A stretch of DNA of 49,035 nucleotides. Origin: an uncultured Lachnospiraceae bacterium. GTDB taxonomy: Bacteria; Bacillota; Clostridia; Lachnospirales; Lachnospiraceae. Position numbers and translations under genes: made by a program. Every line of letters begins with the position of its first letter. The stretch's first letter is position 1. Below, one piece after another: positions 8,621-16,442 of the stretch. Below the pieces are notes generated by a model, which was not told where the DNA came from, made no database searches, and saw only the letters and a list, made by a program, of their open reading frames with translations. The stretch covers positions 1-49,035 of the forward strand of contig CAKRPS010000018.1 of assembly GCA_934385475.1 (NCBI GenBank), written 5' to 3'.

Positions 8621-8648
8621 ATAATAGCACTTATTTTTTCTTTGTCAA
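8621..8648 (-). promoter_or_regulatory. Sigma-A promoter of the XRE/FHA/kinase run
   Basis: On the minus strand TTGACA (8648-8643) and TATTAT (8626-8621) are separated by 16 bases, close to the vegetative consensus. It reads into the TTG-started XRE gene and possibly through the whole FHA/PP2C/VWA/kinase run, since no later terminator is visible. Confidence 0.75.
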
Positions 8649-8667
8649 CATATTTATTTACTTTTTC

Positions 8668-8693
8668 GCAAGTCCAACTTGCATTTTTGCAAT
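8668..8693. promoter_or_regulatory. Overlapping palindromes between divergent XRE genes
   Basis: GCAAGT-CCA-ACTTGC (8668-8682) is a perfect inverted repeat. It overlaps CTTGCA-TTTT-TGCAAT (8678-8693), whose CTTGC...GCAA half-sites match the dyads at 8347 and 8597. They lie 20 bases upstream of the minus-strand -35 and about 40-60 bases upstream of the plus-strand XRE start, so a regulator here could affect both directions. Confidence 0.5.
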
Positions 8694-8730
8694 TATTGTT
8701 ATATCATCTACCTAAAGAAAGGAAATACGC

Positions 8731-9090
8731 ATGAATATACAGACCATTATAAAAAACAGGCGACTTGAACTTGAATTGACCATGAAGGACGTTGCGAAGG
8801 CTCTTGGTGTTTCCGAAGCCACTGTGTCCCGATATGAAAGTGGAGAAATTCAAAATATGGGCATTGATAAAATAGAAATGCTGGCAAAAGTTTTGCGTTG
8901 TTCTCCCGGCTATCTCATGGGTTGGGAAGATTATCCCAATTCAACAATCCAATCCTCTTTAACACATGACGAAGCAGCCCTTCTTGATCTGTATCGATTA
9001 TTGAACAATACCGGGAAGCAAAAGCTGACAGAACGCGCTGAAGAATTGCTCAATCTCGGATATGTAAAAGATGACATTGAGTTTCATTGA
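8731..9090 (+). CDS. XRE-family repressor-like regulator
   Basis: This 119-residue protein has an N-terminal helix-turn-helix (about residues 5-60), with recognition region MKDVAKALGVSEATVSRYESG, typical of phage-repressor-like XRE proteins. It is followed by SPGYLMGWED and a short helical C-terminal region that could dimerise. There is no peptidase domain, so it is not a LexA-type self-cleaving repressor. AAAGGA lies before the ATG. It is divergent from the small XRE gene, and the shared 155-base region carries palindromes that are its likely binding sites. A hairpin terminator follows. Confidence 0.88.
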   Translation: MNIQTIIKNRRLELELTMKDVAKALGVSEATVSRYESGEIQNMGIDKIEMLAKVLRCSPGYLMGWEDYPNSTIQSSLTHDEAALLDLYRLLNNTGKQKLTERAEELLNLGYVKDDIEFH

Positions 9091-9157
9091 CTTCTATGCT
9101 TATAATAATATTTACACATGGCGTAAAAGTCAATAAAATATATTAAATTGAACAAGA

Positions 9158-9189
9158 AAATGCCGTAACCCCTCGAGATTACGGCATTT
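9158..9189. terminator. Bidirectional terminator between convergent genes
   Basis: AAATGCCGTAA and TTACGGCATTT form an 11-bp perfect stem with a 10-base loop, flanked by TTTTC runs. It lies between the plus-strand XRE gene and the minus-strand GGGtGRT gene and can serve both. Confidence 0.75.
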
Positions 9190-9233
9190 CAACGTTTTCT
9201 TATTGTTTCTTTTTAGAACTTGCGGCAATTTCG

Positions 9234-10244
9234 TTAGAATTTGCCAGCCTTAGCAGCCTCCTCAATGGAAACTGCAACTGCAACAGTGGCACCAACCATC
9301 GGATTGTTACCCATACCGATCAGACCCATCATCTCTACGTGAGCCGGAACGGAAGAAGAACCTGCGAACTGTGCATCAGAGTGCATACGTCCTAAAGTAT
9401 CTGTGAAACCATAGGAAGCAGGACCTGCAGCCATGTTATCCGGATGAAGTGTACGTCCTGTACCACCGCCGGATGCTACGGAGAAGTACTTCTTACCTGC
9501 TTCAAGTCTTTCCTTCTTATAAGTACCTGCTACCGGATGCTGGAATCTTGTAGGGTTGGTAGAGTTACCTGTGATAGATACGTCTACGTTCTCTTTCCAC
9601 ATGATTGCAACACCTTCCGGAACGGAGTTTGCGCCATAGCAGTTAACTTTGGAACGAAGTCCATCGGAGTAAGCTATTCTGTCAATTTCCTTAACTTCGT
9701 TTGTATAAGGATCATATTCTGTCTCAACAAATGTAAATCCGTTAATTCTGGAAATAATCTTAGCTGCATCTTTTCCAAGACCATTAAGGATTACTCTTAA
9801 AGGTTTCTGACGAACCTTGTTAGCCTTCTCAGCGATACCGATAGCACCTTCTGCTGCTGCGAAGGACTCGTGACCTGCCAGGAATGCGAAGCAGTCTGTC
9901 TCTTCCTCAAGCAACATCTTGCCGAGGTTGCCATGTCCAAGACCTACTTTACGTGTATCTGCTACGGAACCGGGAATACAGAATGCCTGAAGTCCCTCAC
10001 CGATTGCTGCTGCTGCTTCAGATGCCTTCTTGCAGCCTTTCTTGATTGCGATTGCTGCACCTACTGTGTATGCCCAGCAAGCGTTCTCAAAACAGATAGG
10101 CTGGATCTTCTTAACCTGCTCGTATACATCCAAGCCAGCATCTTTAGTAATTTTCTCTGCTTCTTCGATAGAAGAAATGCCATAACTGTTTAATACGGAA
10201 TTGATCTTGTCAATTCTTCTTTCATATGATTCAAATAAAGCCAT
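9234..10244 (-). CDS. GGGtGRT family protein
   Basis: This 336-residue protein belongs to the family named for its conserved GGGTGRT motif, here at residues 259-265. The biochemical function is not known. The sequence is soluble, with Gly/Ala-rich segments and six Cys (51, 56, 71, 89, 118, 202), of which the C-x4-C pair at 51/56 could bind a metal or cluster. The family is common in anaerobic Firmicutes and is found beside a NifU/IscU-like scaffold, as here: the scaffold gene ends 38 bases upstream. The ATG has GGAGG at good distance. Any role in iron-sulfur handling is inferred only from that pairing. Confidence 0.9.
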   Translation of the reverse strand: MALFESYERRIDKINSVLNSYGISSIEEAEKITKDAGLDVYEQVKKIQPICFENACWAYTVGAAIAIKKGCKKASEAAAAIGEGLQAFCIPGSVADTRKVGLGHGNLGKMLLEEETDCFAFLAGHESFAAAEGAIGIAEKANKVRQKPLRVILNGLGKDAAKIISRINGFTFVETEYDPYTNEVKEIDRIAYSDGLRSKVNCYGANSVPEGVAIMWKENVDVSITGNSTNPTRFQHPVAGTYKKERLEAGKKYFSVASGGGTGRTLHPDNMAAGPASYGFTDTLGRMHSDAQFAGSSSVPAHVEMMGLIGMGNNPMVGATVAVAVSIEEAAKAGKF

Positions 10245-10282
10245 CTTATCTTTTCCTCCTGTTTATTCTACGCTTACGCGGA

Positions 10283-10975
10283 TTACTCGCATCTAGGATC
10301 GATAATCTTAACAGCATCGTCAACACGGCCATACTGTCCACAAGCCTTCTCATAAGCTGTGTTCGGATCATCACCCTTCTTGATGAAGTCTGTCATTTTT
10401 CCAAGACTTACGAACTTGTAACCGATAATCTCATCGTTAGCATCCAAAGCGATGCCTGTTACATATCCTTCAGCCATTTCCAGATAACGAGGACCTTTCT
10501 TAAGGGTACCATACATAGTACCAACCTGGCTTCTTAAACCTTTTCCTAAATCTTCAAGACCTGCTCCGATCGGAAGTCCTTCCTCGGAGAATGCAGACTG
10601 TGTACGACCGTATACAATCTGTAAGAACAGCTCTCTCATAGCTGTATTGATAGCATCACAAACCAAGTCTGTGTTAAGAGCTTCCATAACTGTCAATCCC
10701 GGTAAAATCTCTGATGCCATAGCTGCGGAATGTGTCATACCGGAGCATCCGATTGTCTCAACCAATGCTTCCTGAATGATACCTTCCTTAACATTCAATG
10801 TCAGCTTACATGCACCCTGCTGAGGAGCACACCAGCCTACACCATGTGTTAAACCGGAAATATCTTTCACTTCTTTTGCCTGAACCCATTTTGCTTCTTC
10901 TGGGATAGGAGCACAGCCATGATGAACGCCCTGTGCTACTGTACACATTTCTTCAACTTCTTTTGAATAAATCAT
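10283..10975 (-). CDS. NifU/IscU-like iron-sulfur scaffold-related protein
   Basis: This 230-residue protein has an IscU/NifU-N fold region (about residues 45-150). GAC56KLTLNV corresponds to the first scaffold Cys of IscU, and ETIGC77SGMTHSAAMASE to the second. The third ligand region reads GLPIGAGLEDL, where IscU has HCSVLAED, so the third scaffold Cys is missing; C106 lies elsewhere. Extra Cys occur at 11, 21 and 49, and extra N- and C-terminal segments make it longer than IscU (about 130). AAGGAG precedes the ATG by seven bases. It is the first gene of a two-gene operon with the GGGtGRT gene; no cysteine desulfurase is nearby. Confidence 0.85.
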   Translation of the reverse strand: MIYSKEVEEMCTVAQGVHHGCAPIPEEAKWVQAKEVKDISGLTHGVGWCAPQQGACKLTLNVKEGIIQEALVETIGCSGMTHSAAMASEILPGLTVMEALNTDLVCDAINTAMRELFLQIVYGRTQSAFSEEGLPIGAGLEDLGKGLRSQVGTMYGTLKKGPRYLEMAEGYVTGIALDANDEIIGYKFVSLGKMTDFIKKGDDPNTAYEKACGQYGRVDDAVKIIDPRCE

Positions 10976-11015
10976 GTGATAACTCCTTTCGATTATGTAT
11001 AAATAATATTTGCTA

Positions 11016-11034
11016 ACAGGTCAGTGAGGCCTGT
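11016..11034. promoter_or_regulatory. Dyad upstream of the scaffold/GGGtGRT operon
   Basis: ACAGG-tc-agtga-gg-CCTGT is a short interrupted inverted repeat lying over the probable -35 region; a weak CTGACC-17-TATACA promoter can be drawn here on the minus strand. It could be an operator, but the regulator is unknown. Confidence 0.3.
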
Positions 11035-11067
11035 CATAACCGCTGTTCCTATTTTCTCATATTGTCC

Positions 11068-11098
11068 AAAAAAAATCTAGCCCCTAGGGCTAGATTTT
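11068..11098 (-). terminator. Terminator of the TrpXYZ-like ABC operon
   Basis: The palindrome AAATCTAGCCC...GGGCTAGATTT forms a strong stem and on the minus strand is followed by a run of eight T. It lies just after the ABC ATPase gene (ends 11130) and before the promoter region of the scaffold gene. Confidence 0.85.
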
Positions 11099-11129
11099 TG
11101 TGAATGTTTGTCAAAAAATACTTTGTACT

Positions 11130-11933
11130 TTATCCGAGCATCATTCGGTCATTGGCAAATTCGCCGCCGCTGGCCTCCTCAAATTTCTTTAACAGATCAG
11201 AGACATGAAGGCTCTTCTTTTCCTCACCACTGACATCATATATGATCTTTCCTTCGTGCATCATGATCAGTCTGTTCCCATGTGCGATCGCATCCTTCAT
11301 ATTATGGGTAACCATCATTGCTGTCAGATGATTCTCGGCTATGATCTTATCGGACAACGCAAGTACCTTTGCCGCCGTCTTAGGATCAAGTGCTGCTGTA
11401 TGTTCATCCAGAAGCAGAAGCTCCGGCTTTTGCAGGGATGCCATCAAAAGCGTGACTGCCTGTCTCTGTCCACCGGACAAAAGGCCAACCTTGGAGGTTA
11501 ACCGGTCTTCCAGACCAAGCTCCAGTGTCTCCAGCATCTTTCTGTAATGCTCTCTCTCGGCCTTTGTGACACCCCACTTCAGGGTTCTTCTTTTTCCTCT
11601 TCTCGCTGCGATCGCCATGTTCTCCTCAATCGACATGGTAGCCGCTGTTCCGGTCATGGGATCCTGAAAAACTCTTCCGAGGAACTTCGCCCGTTTATGC
11701 TCCGGCAGGGCTGTCACATCATTACCTCCGATAACAATCGAACCACTGTCCACGGGCCATACTCCCGCTACAGCATTCAGCGTAGTAGATTTACCGGCAC
11801 CGTTTCCTCCGATGATCGTGACAAAATCTCCTTCATTCAGCAACAGATTGACTCCGTCAAGCGCAATCTTTTCATTGATGGTTCCCGGATTAAAGGTTTT
11901 GTGAACATCTTTGATTTCCAATGCGTATGCCAT
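11130..11933 (-). CDS. ABC transporter ATP-binding protein (TrpXYZ-like uptake system)
   Basis: This 267-residue ATPase has Walker A GGNGAGKST, the signature LSGGQRQAVTLLMA, Walker B LLLLDEHTAALD and the switch His in MVTHNMKDA. The DEHTAALD variant of the Walker B/D-loop is typical of ATPases that work with PF04392-type binding proteins. Its ATG overlaps the permease stop by one base (TAATG), so the two are coupled. It energises import by the permease at 11933-12874. A strong terminator follows. Confidence 0.92.
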   Translation of the reverse strand: MAYALEIKDVHKTFNPGTINEKIALDGVNLLLNEGDFVTIIGGNGAGKSTTLNAVAGVWPVDSGSIVIGGNDVTALPEHKRAKFLGRVFQDPMTGTAATMSIEENMAIAARRGKRRTLKWGVTKAEREHYRKMLETLELGLEDRLTSKVGLLSGGQRQAVTLLMASLQKPELLLLDEHTAALDPKTAAKVLALSDKIIAENHLTAMMVTHNMKDAIAHGNRLIMMHEGKIIYDVSGEEKKSLHVSDLLKKFEEASGGEFANDRMMLG

Positions 11934-12874
11934 TATTTTGCCACTCCTTTCTTCTTTCCGTACTTACCCTTGAGATAAGGAATCGACAGGAATACTGCCA
12001 CTACAATTGCAGAGAACAGTTTCATATCGTCAGAAGGCATCTTGAGCCACAATACAAAGGCAATAACAATATAATACAAAATTGCACCTGCGATAACAGA
12101 GATCATGGTATAGGCAAATGCAATCTTCTTACCGGCACACAGCTTGCCAAAAAGGACCTCTCCGATAATAACGGCAGCAAGGCCGATAACGATCGCACCA
12201 CGTCCCATATTGACATCCGCAGCTCCCTGATACTGTGCATACAATCCACCGCAAAGTCCGACCAGTCCGTTAGAGATCATCAGTGCCAGCACGGTGTGGA
12301 AATTTGTATTGATTCCCTGCGCTTTTGCCATGCTCTTGTTGCATCCTGTTGCACGGATCGCCTGTCCCTGCTCCGTTCCGAAATAACAGTACAGAATTCC
12401 TACAAGTACAAGACAGCCTGCGATCACACCGCCATAAAATCCAAATTTAGTTCCGGCATCTCCGGAAATATATCGAAGGGAAACTACCAGATGATACTGA
12501 TCTACATTGATCGCCTGATTCGATTTTCCCATAATGTTCAAGTTAATAGAATATAAAGATATCTGTGTCAAAATACTGGACAGTATCCCGGGTATTCCAA
12601 GAGCCGTGTGTAAAAGCCCCGTAACCATACCTGCCAGCATGCCCACTGCAAATGCTGCCAGAAGCGATATCCATGGATTCACTCCTGCACGGATCAGCAT
12701 AACGGCTGTTGCTCCGCCTGTTGCAAGAGAACCGTCTACCGTCAGATCCGCAAAGTCAAGCAGTCTGAATGTGATATACACGCCAATTGCCATAATTCCC
12801 CAGATCAATCCCTGTGCCACCGCTCCCGGCATCGCCCGGAACAACGACAGCGGATTTAATGTCAATAACATCAT
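11933..12874 (-). CDS. ABC transporter permease (TrpXYZ-like uptake system)
   Basis: This 313-residue membrane protein has about eight hydrophobic segments and the BPD_transp_2-type layout shared with branched-chain amino acid permeases (for example DFADLTVDGSLATGGA near residue 40). Such permeases pair with PF04392 substrate-binding lipoproteins, which in studied cases bind tryptophan or tyrosine; the substrate here is not known. GGAGG lies nine bases before the first of two adjacent ATG codons (12874 and 12871). It is the second gene of the operon. Confidence 0.9.
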   Translation of the reverse strand: MMLLTLNPLSLFRAMPGAVAQGLIWGIMAIGVYITFRLLDFADLTVDGSLATGGATAVMLIRAGVNPWISLLAAFAVGMLAGMVTGLLHTALGIPGILSSILTQISLYSINLNIMGKSNQAINVDQYHLVVSLRYISGDAGTKFGFYGGVIAGCLVLVGILYCYFGTEQGQAIRATGCNKSMAKAQGINTNFHTVLALMISNGLVGLCGGLYAQYQGAADVNMGRGAIVIGLAAVIIGEVLFGKLCAGKKIAFAYTMISVIAGAILYYIVIAFVLWLKMPSDDMKLFSAIVVAVFLSIPYLKGKYGKKKGVAK

Positions 12875-12890
12875 CTTTTGAAACCTCCAT

Positions 12891-12957
12891 AAAAAAGCCC
12901 TGTCTTATACAGGTATTACCTTATATCAATATGGGGATGACTCCTGTCATCCCCATA
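12891..12957 (-). promoter_or_regulatory. Intercistronic hairpins between SBP and permease genes
   Basis: A perfect 12-bp stem (12930-12941 with 12946-12957, loop TCCT) follows the SBP stop codon. A second short stem (12899-12903 with 12909-12913) on the minus strand is followed by GCTTTTTT. Together they would stabilise the SBP message and partly terminate transcription, which fits the usual excess of binding protein over permease (inference). Confidence 0.6.
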
Positions 12958-12969
12958 GATAAACAAATT

Positions 12970-14049
12970 TTACTCTGTGGCGATTGCTACATAATCTTCC
13001 GGAACTTCAATTCCAAGTGCGCTGCAGATTGCTTCGTTATACTCTTTGGTAACCTGCGGAGCATATTTAACATCCATTGTTGTGATATCCGCACCATTTA
13101 CAAGAATGTCATAAGCCATCTCACCGGCAGTGTAACCAATGTCATAGTAGCTGATAGACAGAGTTGCCACACCACATCCGGCACAAATACCTTCCTCGCC
13201 TGCGATGATCGGAACACCAGCCGGCTGTGCTACGTTGTTAATTGTCTCTGTATTTGCTGCCATTGTATTGTCTGTAGGTAGGTAGAGAACATCACAGGAC
13301 TCTACTGCGCTTGTGACAATGGCCTGGATCTCATTGGAGTCAGCTGCGGAAAATTCTTCCCATGCAACACCGTCAGCATCCAGATAGCTTTCAAACATCT
13401 GTGCCTGGTATACGGAGTTAGCCTCTGCGGAACAATAAAGAATACCAACCTTCTTCACATCCGGGAATAATTCCTTGAGCATCTTCTCCTGCTCATCAAG
13501 AGGAGCAAGATCAGAAGTTCCGGATACATTGGTTCCGGTCTTTCCTGTCCAGTCAGAAATATCAAGTGCTGTTGCGAAGTCTGTTACGGATGTTCCGAGA
13601 ATCGGGATCGTGTTGGTTGCAGCAGCGGCAGCCTGTAACGGTGCTGTTGCATTTGCAAGGATCAAGTCTACATCATCTGCAACGAACTGTGTACAGATAG
13701 TCGCGCAGTTTGTCTGCTCACCCTGTGCATTCTGAAAATCAAATGTTACGTTTCCTTCTCCAAGTTTCTCTACAAGAGCTGCCTCGAATCCCTCGGTAGC
13801 TGCATCCAGAGCTGCATGCTCCAGAAGCTGGCAGATACCAATCTTGTATACCTTGTCAGCTGCTGCGGTGTCTGCTGTCGCATCCGCATTCTCATCACCG
13901 GAAGTCTCTTCCGTTGTCTCAGTTGCTGCATCTGCTGTAGTATCTGCGGCATCTGTTGTGTTGTCCGCAGCACTGTCTGAACCGCATCCTGCAAGCATGG
14001 AAACAGACATCGCTGTTGCCAGGAGTGTTGCTAAAACTTTCTTTTTCAT
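12970..14049 (-). CDS. ABC transporter substrate-binding lipoprotein (PF04392 type)
   Basis: This 359-residue lipoprotein has signal peptide MKKKVLATLLATAMSVSMLAGC with lipobox LAGC, then an Asp/Thr/Ala-rich linker of about 40 residues that tethers the domain to the membrane. The binding domain (about 65-355) has the periplasmic-binding-protein-like fold with KIGICQLLEHAALDAATEGF at its start. The chosen start is ATG 14049, which has GAGG six bases upstream and gives a proper signal peptide; in-frame codons further upstream would not. The substrate is unknown; TrpX-like relatives bind aromatic amino acids. It is the first and probably most expressed gene of its operon, behind a structured leader. 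Confidence 0.92.
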   Translation of the reverse strand: MKKKVLATLLATAMSVSMLAGCGSDSAADNTTDAADTTADAATETTEETSGDENADATADTAAADKVYKIGICQLLEHAALDAATEGFEAALVEKLGEGNVTFDFQNAQGEQTNCATICTQFVADDVDLILANATAPLQAAAAATNTIPILGTSVTDFATALDISDWTGKTGTNVSGTSDLAPLDEQEKMLKELFPDVKKVGILYCSAEANSVYQAQMFESYLDADGVAWEEFSAADSNEIQAIVTSAVESCDVLYLPTDNTMAANTETINNVAQPAGVPIIAGEEGICAGCGVATLSISYYDIGYTAGEMAYDILVNGADITTMDVKYAPQVTKEYNEAICSALGIEVPEDYVAIATE

Positions 14050-14051
14050 AA

Positions 14052-14148
14052 TATTCCTCATTTCTGTGCACGATTCTTTGCTCACTGCTTCTTATGCCGG
14101 TGCACCTGACATAAGCCTGCTCACACGAGTTAACGCGGTAAAGTGAGC
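14052..14148 (-). promoter_or_regulatory. Structured 5' leader of the SBP operon (leader motif copy 1)
   Basis: The leader between the promoter and the SBP start holds three stem candidates in order: GCTCAC/GTGAGC (14119-14124 with 14143-14148), CTTATG/CATAAG (14091-14096 with 14110-14115) and TGTGCA/TGCTCA (14065-14070 with 14079-14084, one mismatch). The last is followed by the conserved string that contains the ribosome-binding site, GAAATGAGGA. Similar layouts precede serA (35857-35963) and, in part, the DUF1015 gene (34480-34499). Confidence 0.45.
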
Positions 14149-14162
14149 CTGTTTTCTTAAAA

Positions 14163-14191
14163 AGAATACACGAAAAAGCCGCATCCGTCAA
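14163..14191 (-). promoter_or_regulatory. Promoter of the SBP-permease-ATPase operon
   Basis: On the minus strand TTGACG (14191-14186), a 17-base spacer and TATTCT (14168-14163) form a good sigma-A promoter immediately after the GGDEF gene stop. The transcript would start near 14156, so the 107-base leader is almost entirely the hairpin region. Confidence 0.7.
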
Positions 14192-16390
14192 CTATCCGAT
14201 AAAATATTCTGATATATCTATGGCACTAAGTAGCGCAAGACGATTATCTTCCTTACATTCCAGCCAACTTGCACTGCATCTGCTCCAGCAGCGCAGGGAA
14301 TAGTTAAACATCTCCTCAGAGCATCTGCTGTGCGGATCATGCTTGTCCAGCTTATTCAGAATACAGTTTTCACAGGGACTGTCTCTGTGCTGCAACGCCT
14401 TATAGCAGATATCTCCTATTTTGACCTCCGGCGTTTTCATCAGGACCTTCTTATTGATGAAATTGATCGTATAGGCCTCGTTTATAATATAAATATAATG
14501 ATCCAGATTATCAAAAAGGGCAATCTGTGTCACATAATCCTGCAATCTGTCCACAAGACCGATCCGCAGCACATGTGCTTCCAGAATTCTCAAAAGAGAA
14601 CGGATCTCTTCCATCTCTCCCTCTGTAAACTCCACCTGTGCATCCTCATGATTTTCAAAGACAATGGCTCCCATGAATTTTCCCTGTTTGGTGATCGGAT
14701 AATACAGCATACTCCTGATCCCCTCCCGCTGGAGATAATCCCGAAGCTCATCCGCGGTAAGATCATAATCATGAATAATCGCAAAGTTCTTATAAAATTC
14801 GTAGAAGACCTCGCTGACAACCTTTCTCAGATCATAGCGCTCCCTGTTCTTTGTACCCGCCTCATAACCGGCCGATGCAAAATTCACAGTGCTCAGATCA
14901 GGCAATTCGTCATTCCCACACAGATAAGCTCTGTGGAACTTATATTTGGATGTCATCAGTTCAATTGCAGACTTTAATGCAGACTCCATCTGTTTGTCCT
15001 CGAACAGGATCTGCATGACCAGATCTTCGATACTCCGGTTCGTTTCCATGCCTCTATCTGCATTGTATATTGTATCTTTGCGGTTTGCGTGATATACCAT
15101 CGTAGTTGCCGCATCATAGATCCGGTAGCCGTTTTTGCCATTTGCCTTTGCGGTATACACCGCCTTGTCAGCCTTGTTAAAAAGCTCCTCATAAGCAGTT
15201 CCGTGATATGGATAAATGGCCACTCCGATACTGCATGTCACATGGATCATTTCTTCCCCATTGGGAAGATTAAAATCAACCTTCTTTACGACCTTCGTCG
15301 CAAGTACATCCGCATTGGAAACGGTATTCAGATTCCTCATATAGACCACAAACTCATCTCCGCCGATTCTTCCCACAATATCGGCTCCCTTGAAGATTGA
15401 GGTCAGAACTTCCGCGGTATCGATCAGCACCTTATCTCCCTGTGCATGTCCAAGGAAATCATTGACCGCCTTGAAATTGTCCAGATCAATGATCATCAGC
15501 GCATCCAGTCCCCCGGTGCTTTCCGCCATGGCATTCTCGATCAGTTGTACCGTAGCACCCTTATTATACAGTCCTGTCATGGCATCCTTTTCTGCACGAA
15601 GCTCCAGATCCAGCTCCCGCAGCTTCTTCTCATGGATATTCAGCATCCTTCCGACAATCCTGGATACATACCCTTCCGTTCCCAGAAGGGAAGTCAGGTT
15701 TGCCTGATACCATTTGTAACCGTTGTCAAAACGGTTTGTCCTGAATTCTACGGTATCGTGCTTAGGCGACTTCAAAAGCCCGTCAAACACTTCCCTGTAT
15801 CGTGCTACATCTTCCCGTGATATTTTTTTGTCAGCGAAACTTTGCAGATAATGATTGAGGATAATATCCCGATCCACGCTGTACCCGGCGGCTGATGTCT
15901 TGATGACAAGCACATCCGTCTTGGCATTGTAATCAATGATCTTTTCCCCTTCTGCTTCCGAAAGGATATGTAAACGTTCTGCCTGCTGGCGCAGCTCCTC
16001 TTCCACATTTTTGCGCTCTGTGATATCCTGCACCGTTGCGACAATAATAGATTTCTCGCCCTTTCTGTCATACAGGTTTCCCTGCGCATGCAGCCATCTG
16101 AGTCCGCCTGTTCCGGTTACGGTTCTGAACTCCACCTCTACCGATCCATTGTCCTGTAACACTTCCTCAACCGCATGTTCAAAGGTTGGCAGATCATCCG
16201 GGATCAGGCTCAGACGAATGTTCTTAAAGAACTTCATCCCCTGTGTCCTTGAATAGCCCAGCATTCTGAAAAATCCTTCATTGATATAAAACGGATTGAG
16301 ATTTCCTCTCTCATACTCCAGAAAACAGACGCCAGTAAGCATATTATCAATCATTGAGTTAAAGTTTTCTGCATTTATTTCTGTTATCAT
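14192..16390 (-). CDS. PAS-GGDEF-GAF diguanylate cyclase
   Basis: This 732-residue cytoplasmic protein begins with a PAS domain (about 5-130, ending ATVQDITERKN). A second PAS-like region (about 150-265) and a GGDEF domain (about 275-435) follow; the GGDEF domain has DAMTGLYNK, DLDNFKAVND and an intact GGDEF signature, so it should make c-di-GMP from two GTP. The inhibitory site reads K-G-A-D rather than RxxD. A GAF-like domain (about 470-635) and a C-terminal PAS-like segment with PCENC-type cysteines complete the protein; the cysteines could bind metal or sense redox. There are no membrane helices. It is the last gene of a co-directional block that starts with an EAL phosphodiesterase. Confidence 0.9.
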   Translation of the reverse strand: MITEINAENFNSMIDNMLTGVCFLEYERGNLNPFYINEGFFRMLGYSRTQGMKFFKNIRLSLIPDDLPTFEHAVEEVLQDNGSVEVEFRTVTGTGGLRWLHAQGNLYDRKGEKSIIVATVQDITERKNVEEELRQQAERLHILSEAEGEKIIDYNAKTDVLVIKTSAAGYSVDRDIILNHYLQSFADKKISREDVARYREVFDGLLKSPKHDTVEFRTNRFDNGYKWYQANLTSLLGTEGYVSRIVGRMLNIHEKKLRELDLELRAEKDAMTGLYNKGATVQLIENAMAESTGGLDALMIIDLDNFKAVNDFLGHAQGDKVLIDTAEVLTSIFKGADIVGRIGGDEFVVYMRNLNTVSNADVLATKVVKKVDFNLPNGEEMIHVTCSIGVAIYPYHGTAYEELFNKADKAVYTAKANGKNGYRIYDAATTMVYHANRKDTIYNADRGMETNRSIEDLVMQILFEDKQMESALKSAIELMTSKYKFHRAYLCGNDELPDLSTVNFASAGYEAGTKNRERYDLRKVVSEVFYEFYKNFAIIHDYDLTADELRDYLQREGIRSMLYYPITKQGKFMGAIVFENHEDAQVEFTEGEMEEIRSLLRILEAHVLRIGLVDRLQDYVTQIALFDNLDHYIYIINEAYTINFINKKVLMKTPEVKIGDICYKALQHRDSPCENCILNKLDKHDPHSRCSEEMFNYSLRCWSRCSASWLECKEDNRLALLSAIDISEYFIG

Positions 16391-16442
16391 ATCACCGTCT
16401 CCGATGCTCTCGCTTTTTGTGTCTCTTTGCCGATGTTTCTTT

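Noticed and set aside
8354..9090. Prophage or integrative element boundary suggested by two XRE regulators
   Set aside because: No integrase, terminase, capsid, att-like direct repeat or mobilisation gene is present; the flanks are chromosomal signalling and metabolic genes.
13844..14146. Ala/Ser-rich plus-strand open frame over the SBP linker
   Set aside because: It mirrors the low-complexity Asp/Thr/Ala linker of the lipoprotein gene on the other strand.
14050..14191. T-box riboswitch before the TrpXYZ-like operon
   Set aside because: The stems are too short, there is no TGGNACCGCG T-box sequence and no terminator hairpin before the start.
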